Source of the DNA: UBA1845 sp002338715
GTDB taxonomy: Bacteria > Planctomycetota > Phycisphaerae > UBA1845
NCBI GenBank assembly: GCA_035344155.1
Contig: DAORAL010000004.1
Location: forward strand, 128,471-192,470
DNA: 64,000 nucleotides
Reading direction: 5' to 3'
Below the pieces are notes generated by a model that was not told the origin of the DNA, did not search any database, and was given only the letters and a program-made list of their open reading frames with translations. The first letter of the stretch is position 1; every line of letters begins with the position of its first letter. Made by a program: the position numbers and the translations under genes. This document shows, piece by piece, positions 51,574 through 59,693 of the stretch.

Positions 51574-52395
51574 GTGGACACTTACAAAGTTGGTTCGTTC
51601 AGTTTCTCGTCGCGACTTTTTGTTGGGACCGGTAAATACGCGACGTTTGAGCAGATGTCAGCCGCCCTTGGTGCTTCGGAGGCGGAGGTCGTCACTGTGG
51701 CTGTGCGCCGCGATTGCCTCACCGAAGCCGGCGGGGCGCGTGAAGATTCGATCCTCGATCATATCGACATGAGTCGCTTCACGATTCTGCCCAATACAGC
51801 CGGCTGCTTTAACGCGAAGGATGCGGTGCGGGCGGCGCGTCTGGGGCGCGAGCTTCTCGAAGGTCAGGGCAACAAGGGGGCTAACTGGGTCAAGCTCGAA
51901 GTCCTGGGCGATCGCAAGACGCTTCTGCCCGATCCGATCGGCACGCTCGAAGCCACCGAGAAGTTGATCGAACTCGGTTTTGAAGTGCTCGTCTATACCA
52001 ACGACGATCCGATATTGGCCAAGCGGTTGAAAGACGCAGGAGCGGCCAGTGTCATGCCAGCCGGCGCGCCCATCGGCAGCGGGTTGGGCATTCTCAACCG
52101 CAACAGCATCCGCCTCTGTTTGGAATCACTCAAAGACGGCGACGCTGACTATCCGGTGATCGTTGATGCCGGTGTCGGGACCGCGTCGGATGTGGCTGTC
52201 GCGATGGAGTTGGGGGCAGATGGCGTGCTTTTGAATACCGGAATCGCCGGCGCGAATGATCCCGTGCGGATGGCCAAGGCGATGGCCCACGCGATCCAAG
52301 CCGGTCGTCTGGCATACCAAGCCGGTCGCATCGCCCGAAAGCCTTACGCAACCGCGTCGTCACCGATGGAAGGGCTCATCGAAGCGACGACGTAA
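51574..52395 (+). CDS. thiG: Thiazole synthase
   Basis: The GTG at 51574 gives 273 residues (MDTYKVGSFSFSSRLFVGTGKYAT); a GTG at 51559 would overlap thiS. The TIM-barrel enzyme has NWVKLEVLGD with the Schiff-base lysine, LPDPIGTLEATEKLIELGFEVLVYTNDD and MPAGAPIGSGLGI. ThiG condenses deoxyxylulose phosphate, dehydroglycine and ThiS-thiocarboxylate into the thiazole phosphate. No thiazole partner (thiH or thiO) is found in the window. Confident call. Confidence 0.96.
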   Translation: MDTYKVGSFSFSSRLFVGTGKYATFEQMSAALGASEAEVVTVAVRRDCLTEAGGAREDSILDHIDMSRFTILPNTAGCFNAKDAVRAARLGRELLEGQGNKGANWVKLEVLGDRKTLLPDPIGTLEATEKLIELGFEVLVYTNDDPILAKRLKDAGAASVMPAGAPIGSGLGILNRNSIRLCLESLKDGDADYPVIVDAGVGTASDVAVAMELGADGVLLNTGIAGANDPVRMAKAMAHAIQAGRLAYQAGRIARKPYATASSPMEGLIEATT

Positions 52396-52456
52396 TCGGT
52401 TTTGTCCGTTCTTTTGAATTAGCCATCCCGAGATTTCGCAGATCGGAGCCGACTCA

Positions 52457-52909
52457 GTGCGACGCATCATACGAAACCGCATACTGATTTCGGTCATCGC
52501 GCTGGGATTGCTGAACTTCGCGCTGTACACGTTCTTCTATTGGTACTTTCAAGGCGACGCCAGCAACGGTTTCATCCGCGAGGGGGAGTTCTTCCTCAAG
52601 GGGCACTTCCTGCGCGTGCCCGATGGGCAGGCCAGCGAAGCGGTTTCAAAAGGCGTGTGGATTTACAGCTACCTGCACTCGATCACCATTTGGCCGACAG
52701 CCGGTGCGGTGGTGATCGCGATGCTCATCCTGTCGCGGCCGCACATCATCGCGACGATCAATTCGGATTCGTTCTTCGACGGTCGGTTGCTGGTCAACGG
52801 GTGTCTGCTCGTGGTCGCAACCGTCAGCGTCATCAGCATGGCCATCTTTGTGTTTAACTTCTGGCAGGCGCTGGAAGCGATACGGATCGGCCAGGACTTC
52901 GGGCTGTAG
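52457..52909 (+). CDS. Small membrane protein
   Basis: The GTG at 52457, after GGAG, gives 150 residues. Three hydrophobic segments (ILISVIALGLLNFALYTFFYWYF, TIWPTAGAVVIAMLILS and LLVNGCLLVVATVSVISMAIFVFNF) flank a polar loop FIREGEFFLKGHFLRVPDGQASEAVSKGVWIYSYLHS. No known family recognised. It follows thiG by 61 bp, on the same strand. Confidence 0.72.
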   Translation: MRRIIRNRILISVIALGLLNFALYTFFYWYFQGDASNGFIREGEFFLKGHFLRVPDGQASEAVSKGVWIYSYLHSITIWPTAGAVVIAMLILSRPHIIATINSDSFFDGRLLVNGCLLVVATVSVISMAIFVFNFWQALEAIRIGQDFGL

Positions 52910-52925
52910 CGCCAACCCACCCCGT

Positions 52926-52946
52926 GTAGGGTGGGCCGTGCCCACC
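52926..52946 (+). repeat. Single REP-like element, GGTGGGC family
   Basis: A perfect single copy of GTAG plus GGTGGGC-CGT-GCCCACC; no inverted partner follows. Confidence 0.75.
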
Positions 52947-53059
52947 AATCAAATCGCAACCGGTGCAATCTATCGCAATCTTGATCCAAACGTAGCGTCT
53001 TGCTCGTCCACAGTTCGCAGGACAGGGCCAGAACTCACCTGGATTGCCCTCGCCTTCCC

Positions 53060-53088
53060 CTGGATTCCCGCTTTCGCGGGAATGACGG
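53060..53088 (+). repeat. Single dRS3-like hairpin
   Basis: CTGG plus ATTCCCGCTTTCGCGGGAAT plus GACGG, the same as one end of the 231-bp element at 28551-28781. It lies 25 bases before the TolC-type gene end. Confidence 0.7.
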
Positions 53089-53112
53089 CGCTATGTCCTG
53101 CCTAAGGGGATT

Positions 53113-54963
53113 CTAATTATCCGGATCGTCCGAATCATCAAACGCCAGTTCGATGTTGTTGTACCGCAGTAGCGTTCCTTTTGAACGTTCCAACTCGATG
53201 ATCCCGATGCCGTAATCAATCATCGCCGAAAGCAGATCGTTGCGGGCGGCGGCCAACCCCTGACGCGTGTTCAACTCGTTGTTGAGGGTCAAAAAGTCCT
53301 GCTTTTCGGCACGTTCGATGATCGATTCGACCTGATCCTCGCGGGCGTTCGCCGAAATCAGGCTCGGCTCGATCTGATCGGATTGGGCGACGAGGTTGCG
53401 GACGGCGATGTTGGTTTCGAGGATGACCTGTTCGAACACCTGCTTGAGGCTGGCGATCGCCTGGGCCTGCTGCAACTTTTCGCGTTTGAGGGCGGCGCGG
53501 CGGGCACGGTTACCGATCGGAATCTCAAAATCGATGCCGAGGAAGTACTCGGTGAAATCGTTCTTGGTGAGCTGGCTGAACGAATCGTGACTGCTTGGTC
53601 CGAGTCCATCGACGGTGTAACGGAACGTCACGTCGAGTTTCGGCATGGCCTGGTTCTTGGCGACGCCGATGCGGATGTTCGCGGAGTTGATCGCGAGCTT
53701 GGCTTCGACCAGTTCCGAGCGATTGTCGAGCGCGGTGCTGACTTCGTTCAACCGATCGACCTGGATCGGCAGATAATTCGGCACGCTGACCGGGACAATT
53801 TCGATATCACTGGCCAAGTCGAGATCGGGGTCGTTGATCAGCGCGATCAACCGATCCTCGGCGTTCTGCACGTTGGCGGCGAGTTGGATGAAATCGGCTT
53901 TGGATGATTCGAGTCGCGCCTGGGTGTCGGCCAACTGAATGGTGTAGACGTCGAATTCCTTACGTGCCTCGAGCTTGTTGTTGATCTGCTCAAAACTTTC
54001 CAGCAGACGGGCGGAGACAACCAGCGCCCGGCGGGCTTGCACCAATCGCCAATACGCTTCTTCAACTTGCCGCACGGTGTCGCGAATCTGACGGCGATAC
54101 TGCTGCGTCGCCGCCCGACGACCAATCTTGCTTAGGCGAATCTGCGACCGGTTGGCGTCCAACCCGAATCCGCGAAGCAGCGGCTGATTCATTTCAACGA
54201 TGAATCGCGAAATCCACTGCGGATTAAGCGTCTGGAACTGGAAGTTGTTGCTTGAGCGATCGACCGAGTAATACGTGCGCAACTGCATGCCGCTTGGCAG
54301 CATCTTCCGGACACCCGATTGCAGACTGAACTGCTCAATCTTGGAACCCTGAAGGGCGTTGGCGGTCGGCTGATCGACCTTGTTGTTGGTCAGCGACGTG
54401 AAGAATGCTGCATCAAAGACGGCTTCGGCTTCGACCACGCGGGTCTGCTCGATCGCCGGATTGTAACTGGCGACGCGAATCGAATAGTTGTTCGCAAGCG
54501 TCCGTTCGATCGTATCTTCGAGCGTGAGGTACAGTTTTTCGGGACGGCTGATGGAATCGATCCGTGCAATTAGACTTTCAAGCGGCTCAATTTGAATGGG
54601 GGAAGGGCCAGCGGCCAACCGCTGGGCCGCTTCCCGTCGAGCATCAATTGGATCGGGCAGATGATGCAGCACGTATTCGACGAACTTGGCCTCGGACATG
54701 GTCCGGTCTGCACCTAGCGTCTCGCGGCCATATTGAACGCCGACCGATCGTGGGTCTTCGATAATGCCTTGCCTCGTTTCGATCTGATGGTCGGGATGGG
54801 ATCGCACCATCGAGCCCTGTGAATTGTCGACGGTGGTCGTCGTCACCTGGGCATTCGGGCGGACTTCATCGACATCCACCGGGGTCATCGGAAGGGGTTC
54901 AGACGGACCTGTCGCCGTCACCGCGAGCAGTGAAGCGACCTTCAAAAGTACAGAGGCATGCAT
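53113..54963 (-). CDS. TolC-family outer-membrane protein
   Basis: The 616-residue product has a signal peptide near the N-terminus (LLKVASLLAVTATG) and a long Pro/Thr/Val-rich region to about residue 150. Then come two TolC-type halves with long helical hairpins: QYRRQIRDTVRQVEEAYWRLVQARRALVVSARLLESFEQI and IEPSLISANAREDQVESIIERAEKQDFLTLNNELNTRQGLA. The region YFLGIDFEIPIGNRARRAALKREKLQQAQ is the standard beta-barrel turn. TolC proteins form outer-membrane channels for efflux or secretion. The N-terminal extension is unusually long. No membrane fusion or pump gene is adjacent. Confidence 0.92.
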   Translation of the reverse strand: MHASVLLKVASLLAVTATGPSEPLPMTPVDVDEVRPNAQVTTTTVDNSQGSMVRSHPDHQIETRQGIIEDPRSVGVQYGRETLGADRTMSEAKFVEYVLHHLPDPIDARREAAQRLAAGPSPIQIEPLESLIARIDSISRPEKLYLTLEDTIERTLANNYSIRVASYNPAIEQTRVVEAEAVFDAAFFTSLTNNKVDQPTANALQGSKIEQFSLQSGVRKMLPSGMQLRTYYSVDRSSNNFQFQTLNPQWISRFIVEMNQPLLRGFGLDANRSQIRLSKIGRRAATQQYRRQIRDTVRQVEEAYWRLVQARRALVVSARLLESFEQINNKLEARKEFDVYTIQLADTQARLESSKADFIQLAANVQNAEDRLIALINDPDLDLASDIEIVPVSVPNYLPIQVDRLNEVSTALDNRSELVEAKLAINSANIRIGVAKNQAMPKLDVTFRYTVDGLGPSSHDSFSQLTKNDFTEYFLGIDFEIPIGNRARRAALKREKLQQAQAIASLKQVFEQVILETNIAVRNLVAQSDQIEPSLISANAREDQVESIIERAEKQDFLTLNNELNTRQGLAAARNDLLSAMIDYGIGIIELERSKGTLLRYNNIELAFDDSDDPDN

Positions 54964-55367
54964 AATGGGTTTACACTTTGTCTAACGCGAGGGAACAATC
55001 TCGATTGCAGACGCAACTGCAATTTGAGTACATCACGAAACGATGGAATTCACGCGTGCCGCGCCGCATCACGCAATTTCCACCACCTCATTTCAGGTCA
55101 GCCGCGATGTTAGCACTGACTTGCCGGGGGCGTCAACACATTCCGAAGACCCGGTTCGTCGAATGTGGTCAGGGGGATCGTCGAATGTGGTCAGGGCAAT
55201 CGGATGATGCCACACCCATTGCCATGAGGCGAATGGGCCTGACGCTAGTGGGGCGGCGATAGATTTGTTAGCATTGGCCCAAGCAAATAGGATTCAGGCT
55301 GGGTCTGGGCGTGTGTCGCTCGGGCTTGTCGGTTTCTGTTGATTTCTGTTGATGGGACGATCCAACC
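54964..55367. other. 404-bp intergenic region with a short tandem repeat
   Basis: No gene recognised. A 19-bp direct repeat (TCGTCGAATGTGGTCAGGG) occurs at 55156-55174 and 55178-55196, a 22-base period. Another direct repeat, TTTCTGTTGA twice, lies at 55333-55352, just before the possible start of the phosphohexomutase. A regulatory role is possible but unproven. Confidence 0.55.
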
Positions 55368-56939
55368 GTGCAGTCCGTTGAAGACTACTATCGCTTTTGC
55401 CCGAATCAACCGGAGCTGCGCATCTCCGACGCGGTGTGCTTCGGGCGCAGGCGGGCCAGCTATCCCTACTGCCACGGCTGCCAATTCAACGATGACGAAA
55501 AAGGCGGACCGCAAAAGTCGATGAGACCGCGGGCCTCGCGAATTACAGAGGAAAGATCTGAAATGATCGAAAAGGTGTTCAAAGCCTATGACGTTCGGGC
55601 GACCTACCCGGACATGCTCAACGAAGACGTGGCCTGGCGGATCGGGTTTGCGGCGGCATCGTTTCTCAATACGGCCATCCGTGGGATGGATCGGGCGGTC
55701 GGTGGAGCGACGACCATCGTCGTCGGCCGCGACATGCGCAAGTCCAGCCCGAAGCTAAGCGAAGCCCTCATCGAAGGCATTCGCGCGACGGGCTCGCCGG
55801 TCGTCGACATCGGCATGATCGATACCTCGCAAATTTACTTCGCAATCAATCATCTCAAAGCCTGCGGGGGTATCCAGACAACCGCCAGCCACAATCCGGC
55901 GCAGTACAACGGTTTCAAAATCTCCGGATTGAAGGGGGCACCAGTCGGGGCTGACACCGGCTTGATGGATATCTGCCGGATCGCGCAAAACACCGTCAAA
56001 CATCCGGGTTCGCAGATCGGTGATCTCTTCGAGCGCGACTTAGCCGAGGACTACAAGCGCTTCGTCCGCGGGTTCCTCGATGCGCCGCGGAAGATGCGCG
56101 TCTGTGTCGATGCGTCCAACGGGATGGCCGGCAAGTGGGTACCGATTATTTTCGGTGACGTGCCCGGACTCGACCTGCACTGCATCAACATGGAACACAA
56201 TGGCGAATTCGTCCACGAACCCAACCCACTGGTCGATGCCAACCTCGAGCAATTGCAAAAAGCTGTTCAAACCAAGCGGGCTGACTTTGGCGTGTGCTTC
56301 GACGGCGACGCCGATCGCCTGATCGTGATCGATGAAAACGCCGAGATCATTCGCTGCGACCTGCTGACGGCGCTGCTTGCGAGAACGTTCCTGGAACGCG
56401 AACCGGGCGCGACCGTTGTCTACGACCTGCGCAGCAGCCGCGTGGTGGCTGAAGAGATTAAAGAAGCCGGTGGTGTGCCCCGTCGCGAGCGGGTCGGTCA
56501 TGCCTACATGAAAAAATCGTTGAGCGACACCAAGGGTGTCTTCGGCGGCGAGTTGTCCGGGCACTTCTATTTCAAGGATAACTACTACTGCGACTCGGGC
56601 ATGTTGGCGTTTGCCCACGTGATCAACGTGATTTCCAAGAGCGGTTCGTCGCTGAGTGAACTGATCGAACCGCTCCGGCGATATTGCGGCAGCGGCGAGC
56701 GAAACTTTCGCAATGAGGACAAGGACGAAGCCATCGCAGCGCTGGCGGAAAAGTACGCCGACGGGCGAGTCGATTTCCTCGATGGCGTGACGGTTCAATA
56801 TCCGAACTGGTGGTTCAACGTGCGCAAGTCGAACACCGAACCGCTTCTGCGTCTCAACGTCGAAGCGCGCTATGCGGCGTTATTAAACGAAAAGCTCGAA
56901 GAACTCGCGCCGCTTCTGGGCGAGCCCGAAGAGCATTGA
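55368..56939 (+). CDS. Phosphomannomutase/phosphoglucomutase with a Cys4 N-terminal extension
   Basis: The phosphohexomutase part starts at MIEKVFKAYDVRATYP (base 55563, strong GAGGAAAG upstream) and has the phosphoserine loop TTASHNPAQYNGFK, the metal loop FDGDADRL, the sugar-binding GELSGHFYF and the phosphate-binding RKSNTEPLLRLN. It interconverts hexose-1- and hexose-6-phosphates for envelope glycans. The frame is open back to the GTG at 55368, adding 65 residues with C11-x12-C24-x10-C35-x2-C38 (ending YPYCHGCQF), a possible zinc site. I list the longer form because the cysteines look purposeful; the internal ATG could be the real or an alternative start. Without the extension the length (458) is usual. 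Confidence 0.87.
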   Translation: MQSVEDYYRFCPNQPELRISDAVCFGRRRASYPYCHGCQFNDDEKGGPQKSMRPRASRITEERSEMIEKVFKAYDVRATYPDMLNEDVAWRIGFAAASFLNTAIRGMDRAVGGATTIVVGRDMRKSSPKLSEALIEGIRATGSPVVDIGMIDTSQIYFAINHLKACGGIQTTASHNPAQYNGFKISGLKGAPVGADTGLMDICRIAQNTVKHPGSQIGDLFERDLAEDYKRFVRGFLDAPRKMRVCVDASNGMAGKWVPIIFGDVPGLDLHCINMEHNGEFVHEPNPLVDANLEQLQKAVQTKRADFGVCFDGDADRLIVIDENAEIIRCDLLTALLARTFLEREPGATVVYDLRSSRVVAEEIKEAGGVPRRERVGHAYMKKSLSDTKGVFGGELSGHFYFKDNYYCDSGMLAFAHVINVISKSGSSLSELIEPLRRYCGSGERNFRNEDKDEAIAALAEKYADGRVDFLDGVTVQYPNWWFNVRKSNTEPLLRLNVEARYAALLNEKLEELAPLLGEPEEH

Positions 56940-57032
56940 TCGCGTTTCGCGTCGCCGATGGCTTCCGGGACCGCTTACCGCGGTTCGTCGAATTCAAGAT
57001 GATTTTCCAGATTCCTAACCTTGGGCGGATTC

Positions 57033-58268
57033 ATGGCTGAAGCAGTTCATACTCAACTTTCCTGCGGCGTCGAGCTGGCTGTCCTGGAGTTGCCGCTTCG
57101 ACGCGCGGTGGCGTCTGAAATCCGCGTGCTCACCGGCGTCGTCAACGAGCCAGCCGACAAACTCGGTCTTGCGCACCTCGTCGAGCAAACCGTCGACAAG
57201 GGAACGCAGGACCACACCGGTCGAGAATTGCAGGATGAATTCGACAAGATCGGTTCCGGCGTCCACAGTTGGTGCGGCAAGCAGTCCAGCGGATTCACGT
57301 CGCTTTGTCTTCCGGAGTACTTCGCCCGCAACATGGAATTGCACGCTGAGTTTCTGCGCACGCCGACATTTCCGCAGGAATCGTGTGACGTCGCGATCGA
57401 ACTCGCGCGGCAGGAATTGTTGTCGCTGGAAGACGATGCCCAAGGGTTGGCCGACAAGCACATCGGCAAGCAGGCGATGGGACCGCTTCTCGGTCGACAT
57501 ACATTTGGTGAATCCGAGACCTTGACGACCATCACCAGTGACGACTTTGTGTCGTTCTGGCAGTCGAATTACAGCGCCGGAAAAATGCAGGTCTCGGTGG
57601 CGGGTCCGATGTCGCCTTCGCAGGTGCAGGACATCATCGAAGCGCGGTTCGCTGGGTTCGGCGACAAGACGCCGGCAAACCGCGATGAAATTCCGGTCGA
57701 ATTCAAGCCCGTCACCACCCATCACAACAAAGAGACCGAGCAGGAACACATCGTCATCGCGCTTCGCGGGGTGGCGAAGTCGCACGACGATTACAGCACC
57801 GCGCGGTTGCTGATGGGCGTGCTCTCGGGAGGCATGAGCGCCCGGTTGTTCACCGAAGTGCGCGAGAAACTCGGGTTGGTGTACTGGGTCGGTGGTTGGC
57901 AGGAACATCCGCGCGGTGACGGACTGCTGTACTTCGGTGCGTCGACCACCCCCGAGCGATGCAGCAAGACATACGAGACGATGCTCAAAGAACTCGCCCG
58001 CGTCGGTGTGGATCTGACGCAGGAAGAAGTCGAGCGGGCGCGAACCGGAATCGAAGTGCGTTTCGACATCCGCGGTGATGTCACGCGGGCGCTGTGCGGC
58101 GAGTTGGCCGACGATCTCATGCACTTTGGCCGACCGATTTCCCGCGAAGACAAACTCGACCAATTGCGCAAGGTCACCATCGACGACGTGAAGCGCTTCA
58201 GCGAATCGCACGTGCACAACGCCCCGCGCAGCGTCGTCACACTGGGCCCCAAATCGCTGGAAAGTTAG
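57033..58268 (+). CDS. M16 peptidase family protein, probably non-catalytic partner
   Basis: The ATG at 57033 gives 411 residues. The M16 fold is clear, with a YWVGGWQEHPRGDGLLYFGASTTPERCSKTYETML half and a SGGMSARLFTEVREKLGLVY region. The inverse zinc motif HxxEH is HLVEQ (His48-x2-Glu51-Gln52): the second metal-binding His is replaced by Gln. The next gene has an intact HFLEH, so this looks like the inactive half of a two-subunit enzyme. The pair is 65 bp apart. Confidence 0.88.
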   Translation: MAEAVHTQLSCGVELAVLELPLRRAVASEIRVLTGVVNEPADKLGLAHLVEQTVDKGTQDHTGRELQDEFDKIGSGVHSWCGKQSSGFTSLCLPEYFARNMELHAEFLRTPTFPQESCDVAIELARQELLSLEDDAQGLADKHIGKQAMGPLLGRHTFGESETLTTITSDDFVSFWQSNYSAGKMQVSVAGPMSPSQVQDIIEARFAGFGDKTPANRDEIPVEFKPVTTHHNKETEQEHIVIALRGVAKSHDDYSTARLLMGVLSGGMSARLFTEVREKLGLVYWVGGWQEHPRGDGLLYFGASTTPERCSKTYETMLKELARVGVDLTQEEVERARTGIEVRFDIRGDVTRALCGELADDLMHFGRPISREDKLDQLRKVTIDDVKRFSESHVHNAPRSVVTLGPKSLES

Positions 58269-58333
58269 CACGATTCAATCGAAAAACCCCAGTTCGAAGC
58301 GATGCCATAGTCAACCAAGCGGAACCAGAACCC

Positions 58334-59572
58334 ATGCCCGACAAATTCATCATCAGCAAACTGTCGAACGGACTCAACATTGCGATCGAGCACATGGAAG
58401 GCGTAAAATCCGTGGGGGCTGGCTTCCTGGTGCAAACCGGCGCACGCGATGAGACGCCCGACCTCGCCGGCGTGTCGCACTTTCTGGAACACATGTGCTT
58501 CAAAGGAACGCCCAACCGGTCAGCCGCCGAGATCAACATCGACTTCGATCGCATCGGCGGAAATCCCAACGCCTTCACGTCGCACGACCGCACGTTTTAT
58601 CATGGGCTGGCAAGGACAGAGGACTTTCCGACGCAACTTGAAATCCTTGCCGACATGATGAATTCGAGTCTCCCGCCCGACGAGTTCGACATGGAGAAAA
58701 ACGTCGTCCTCGAAGAGATCGCTATGTCCAACGATCGCATCGAGCACGTGGCGTTTGACCTGATCGTCGAGTCGGTGTTCAAGGGCAACAGCCTGGCTTG
58801 GCCGGTGCTTGGTTATGATCGAACCGTCAAGGCGCTGACCCGCGACCAGATGAACCATTACTTCCGATCACGCTACACGCCGGCCAACATGGTGCTGGTG
58901 GTAGCCGGCGCGGTCGATCCCGATGAAGTCATCGCCCAAGCCGAGAAATGCTGCGGTCATTGGGTGGCTGGCGAACCGCGCCCCGAGCGCACCAAACCGG
59001 TGATGGGCACGGGAACGATTCAAAAGACGATCGAGCGATTCAACCAGCAGGTGGTCGCGATCACCTTTGAAGGACCAGGCGCGTCTGACCCGATGCACGA
59101 TACGGCTGAGGCGGCGGCTTCGATTCTGGGCGGCGGCAACTCGCGTTTCTACTGGAACATCGAACAGACCGGATTGGCGCCTTATGCCGGGGCGTATCGT
59201 TTGGACTTTGGCGATTGCGGCTTGCTGATTTTGATGGCCCAGTGCGATCCGCAGAACACCGATCGCGTGGTCGAAGCCCTGCGAAAAGAGGCGAAGAGCT
59301 TTGCGGCTGGCCCCGTTTCGGATGAAGAGATTCAGCGGGTTAAAAACAAGCGCCGCACGAGCCTGGCTGTCGAAGGTGAATCTCCGCACCATCGGTTGGT
59401 TCAGGTGATGGACGATATCGACTACCGCGGTCGTCCCAGGACGGTGGAAGACCGCATCGCAGCCGTCAATGCGGTGGGGCAGGATTCCCTTCGCGCGTAC
59501 TTCGACGCATTTCCCGTCGATGGCGAAGGGTTGCTGGTCAGCGTGGGCCCGCTCAAGTCTTCGGCGGCTTGA
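58334..59572 (+). CDS. M16 zinc peptidase, catalytic subunit
   Basis: The ATG at 58334 gives 412 residues. The motif HFLEH (His49-x2-Glu52-His53) is intact, and EEIAMSNDRIEHVAFD carries the downstream zinc-binding Glu. The C-terminal half has GGGNSRFYWNIEQTGLAPYAGAYRLDFGDCGLLILMAQC. Bacterial M16B enzymes of this size process peptides or act in proteostasis, often as heterodimers with a degenerate partner. No signal peptide, so probably cytoplasmic. The stop is 122 bp before alaS. Confidence 0.94.
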   Translation: MPDKFIISKLSNGLNIAIEHMEGVKSVGAGFLVQTGARDETPDLAGVSHFLEHMCFKGTPNRSAAEINIDFDRIGGNPNAFTSHDRTFYHGLARTEDFPTQLEILADMMNSSLPPDEFDMEKNVVLEEIAMSNDRIEHVAFDLIVESVFKGNSLAWPVLGYDRTVKALTRDQMNHYFRSRYTPANMVLVVAGAVDPDEVIAQAEKCCGHWVAGEPRPERTKPVMGTGTIQKTIERFNQQVVAITFEGPGASDPMHDTAEAAASILGGGNSRFYWNIEQTGLAPYAGAYRLDFGDCGLLILMAQCDPQNTDRVVEALRKEAKSFAAGPVSDEEIQRVKNKRRTSLAVEGESPHHRLVQVMDDIDYRGRPRTVEDRIAAVNAVGQDSLRAYFDAFPVDGEGLLVSVGPLKSSAA

Positions 59573-59693
59573 TCCACATCCGAAAGAGCCTATCCTTCCC
59601 GTTCGAAACGGACGCCCATCACCGGCGAGATTGCGTGCGGTGATGGTCCAACGCATAGGTGGCGGTCCAACTCATAAACGCACGGTATCCACG

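Noticed and set aside
57015..58271. A 418-codon minus-strand open frame covering the first M16 gene
   Set aside because: The plus-strand M16 protein has family motifs throughout; the reverse frame has none.
59573..59693. T-box or attenuator before alaS
   Set aside because: No T-box core (TGGNACCGCG) or anti-terminator pairing was seen in the 121 bases before the start.
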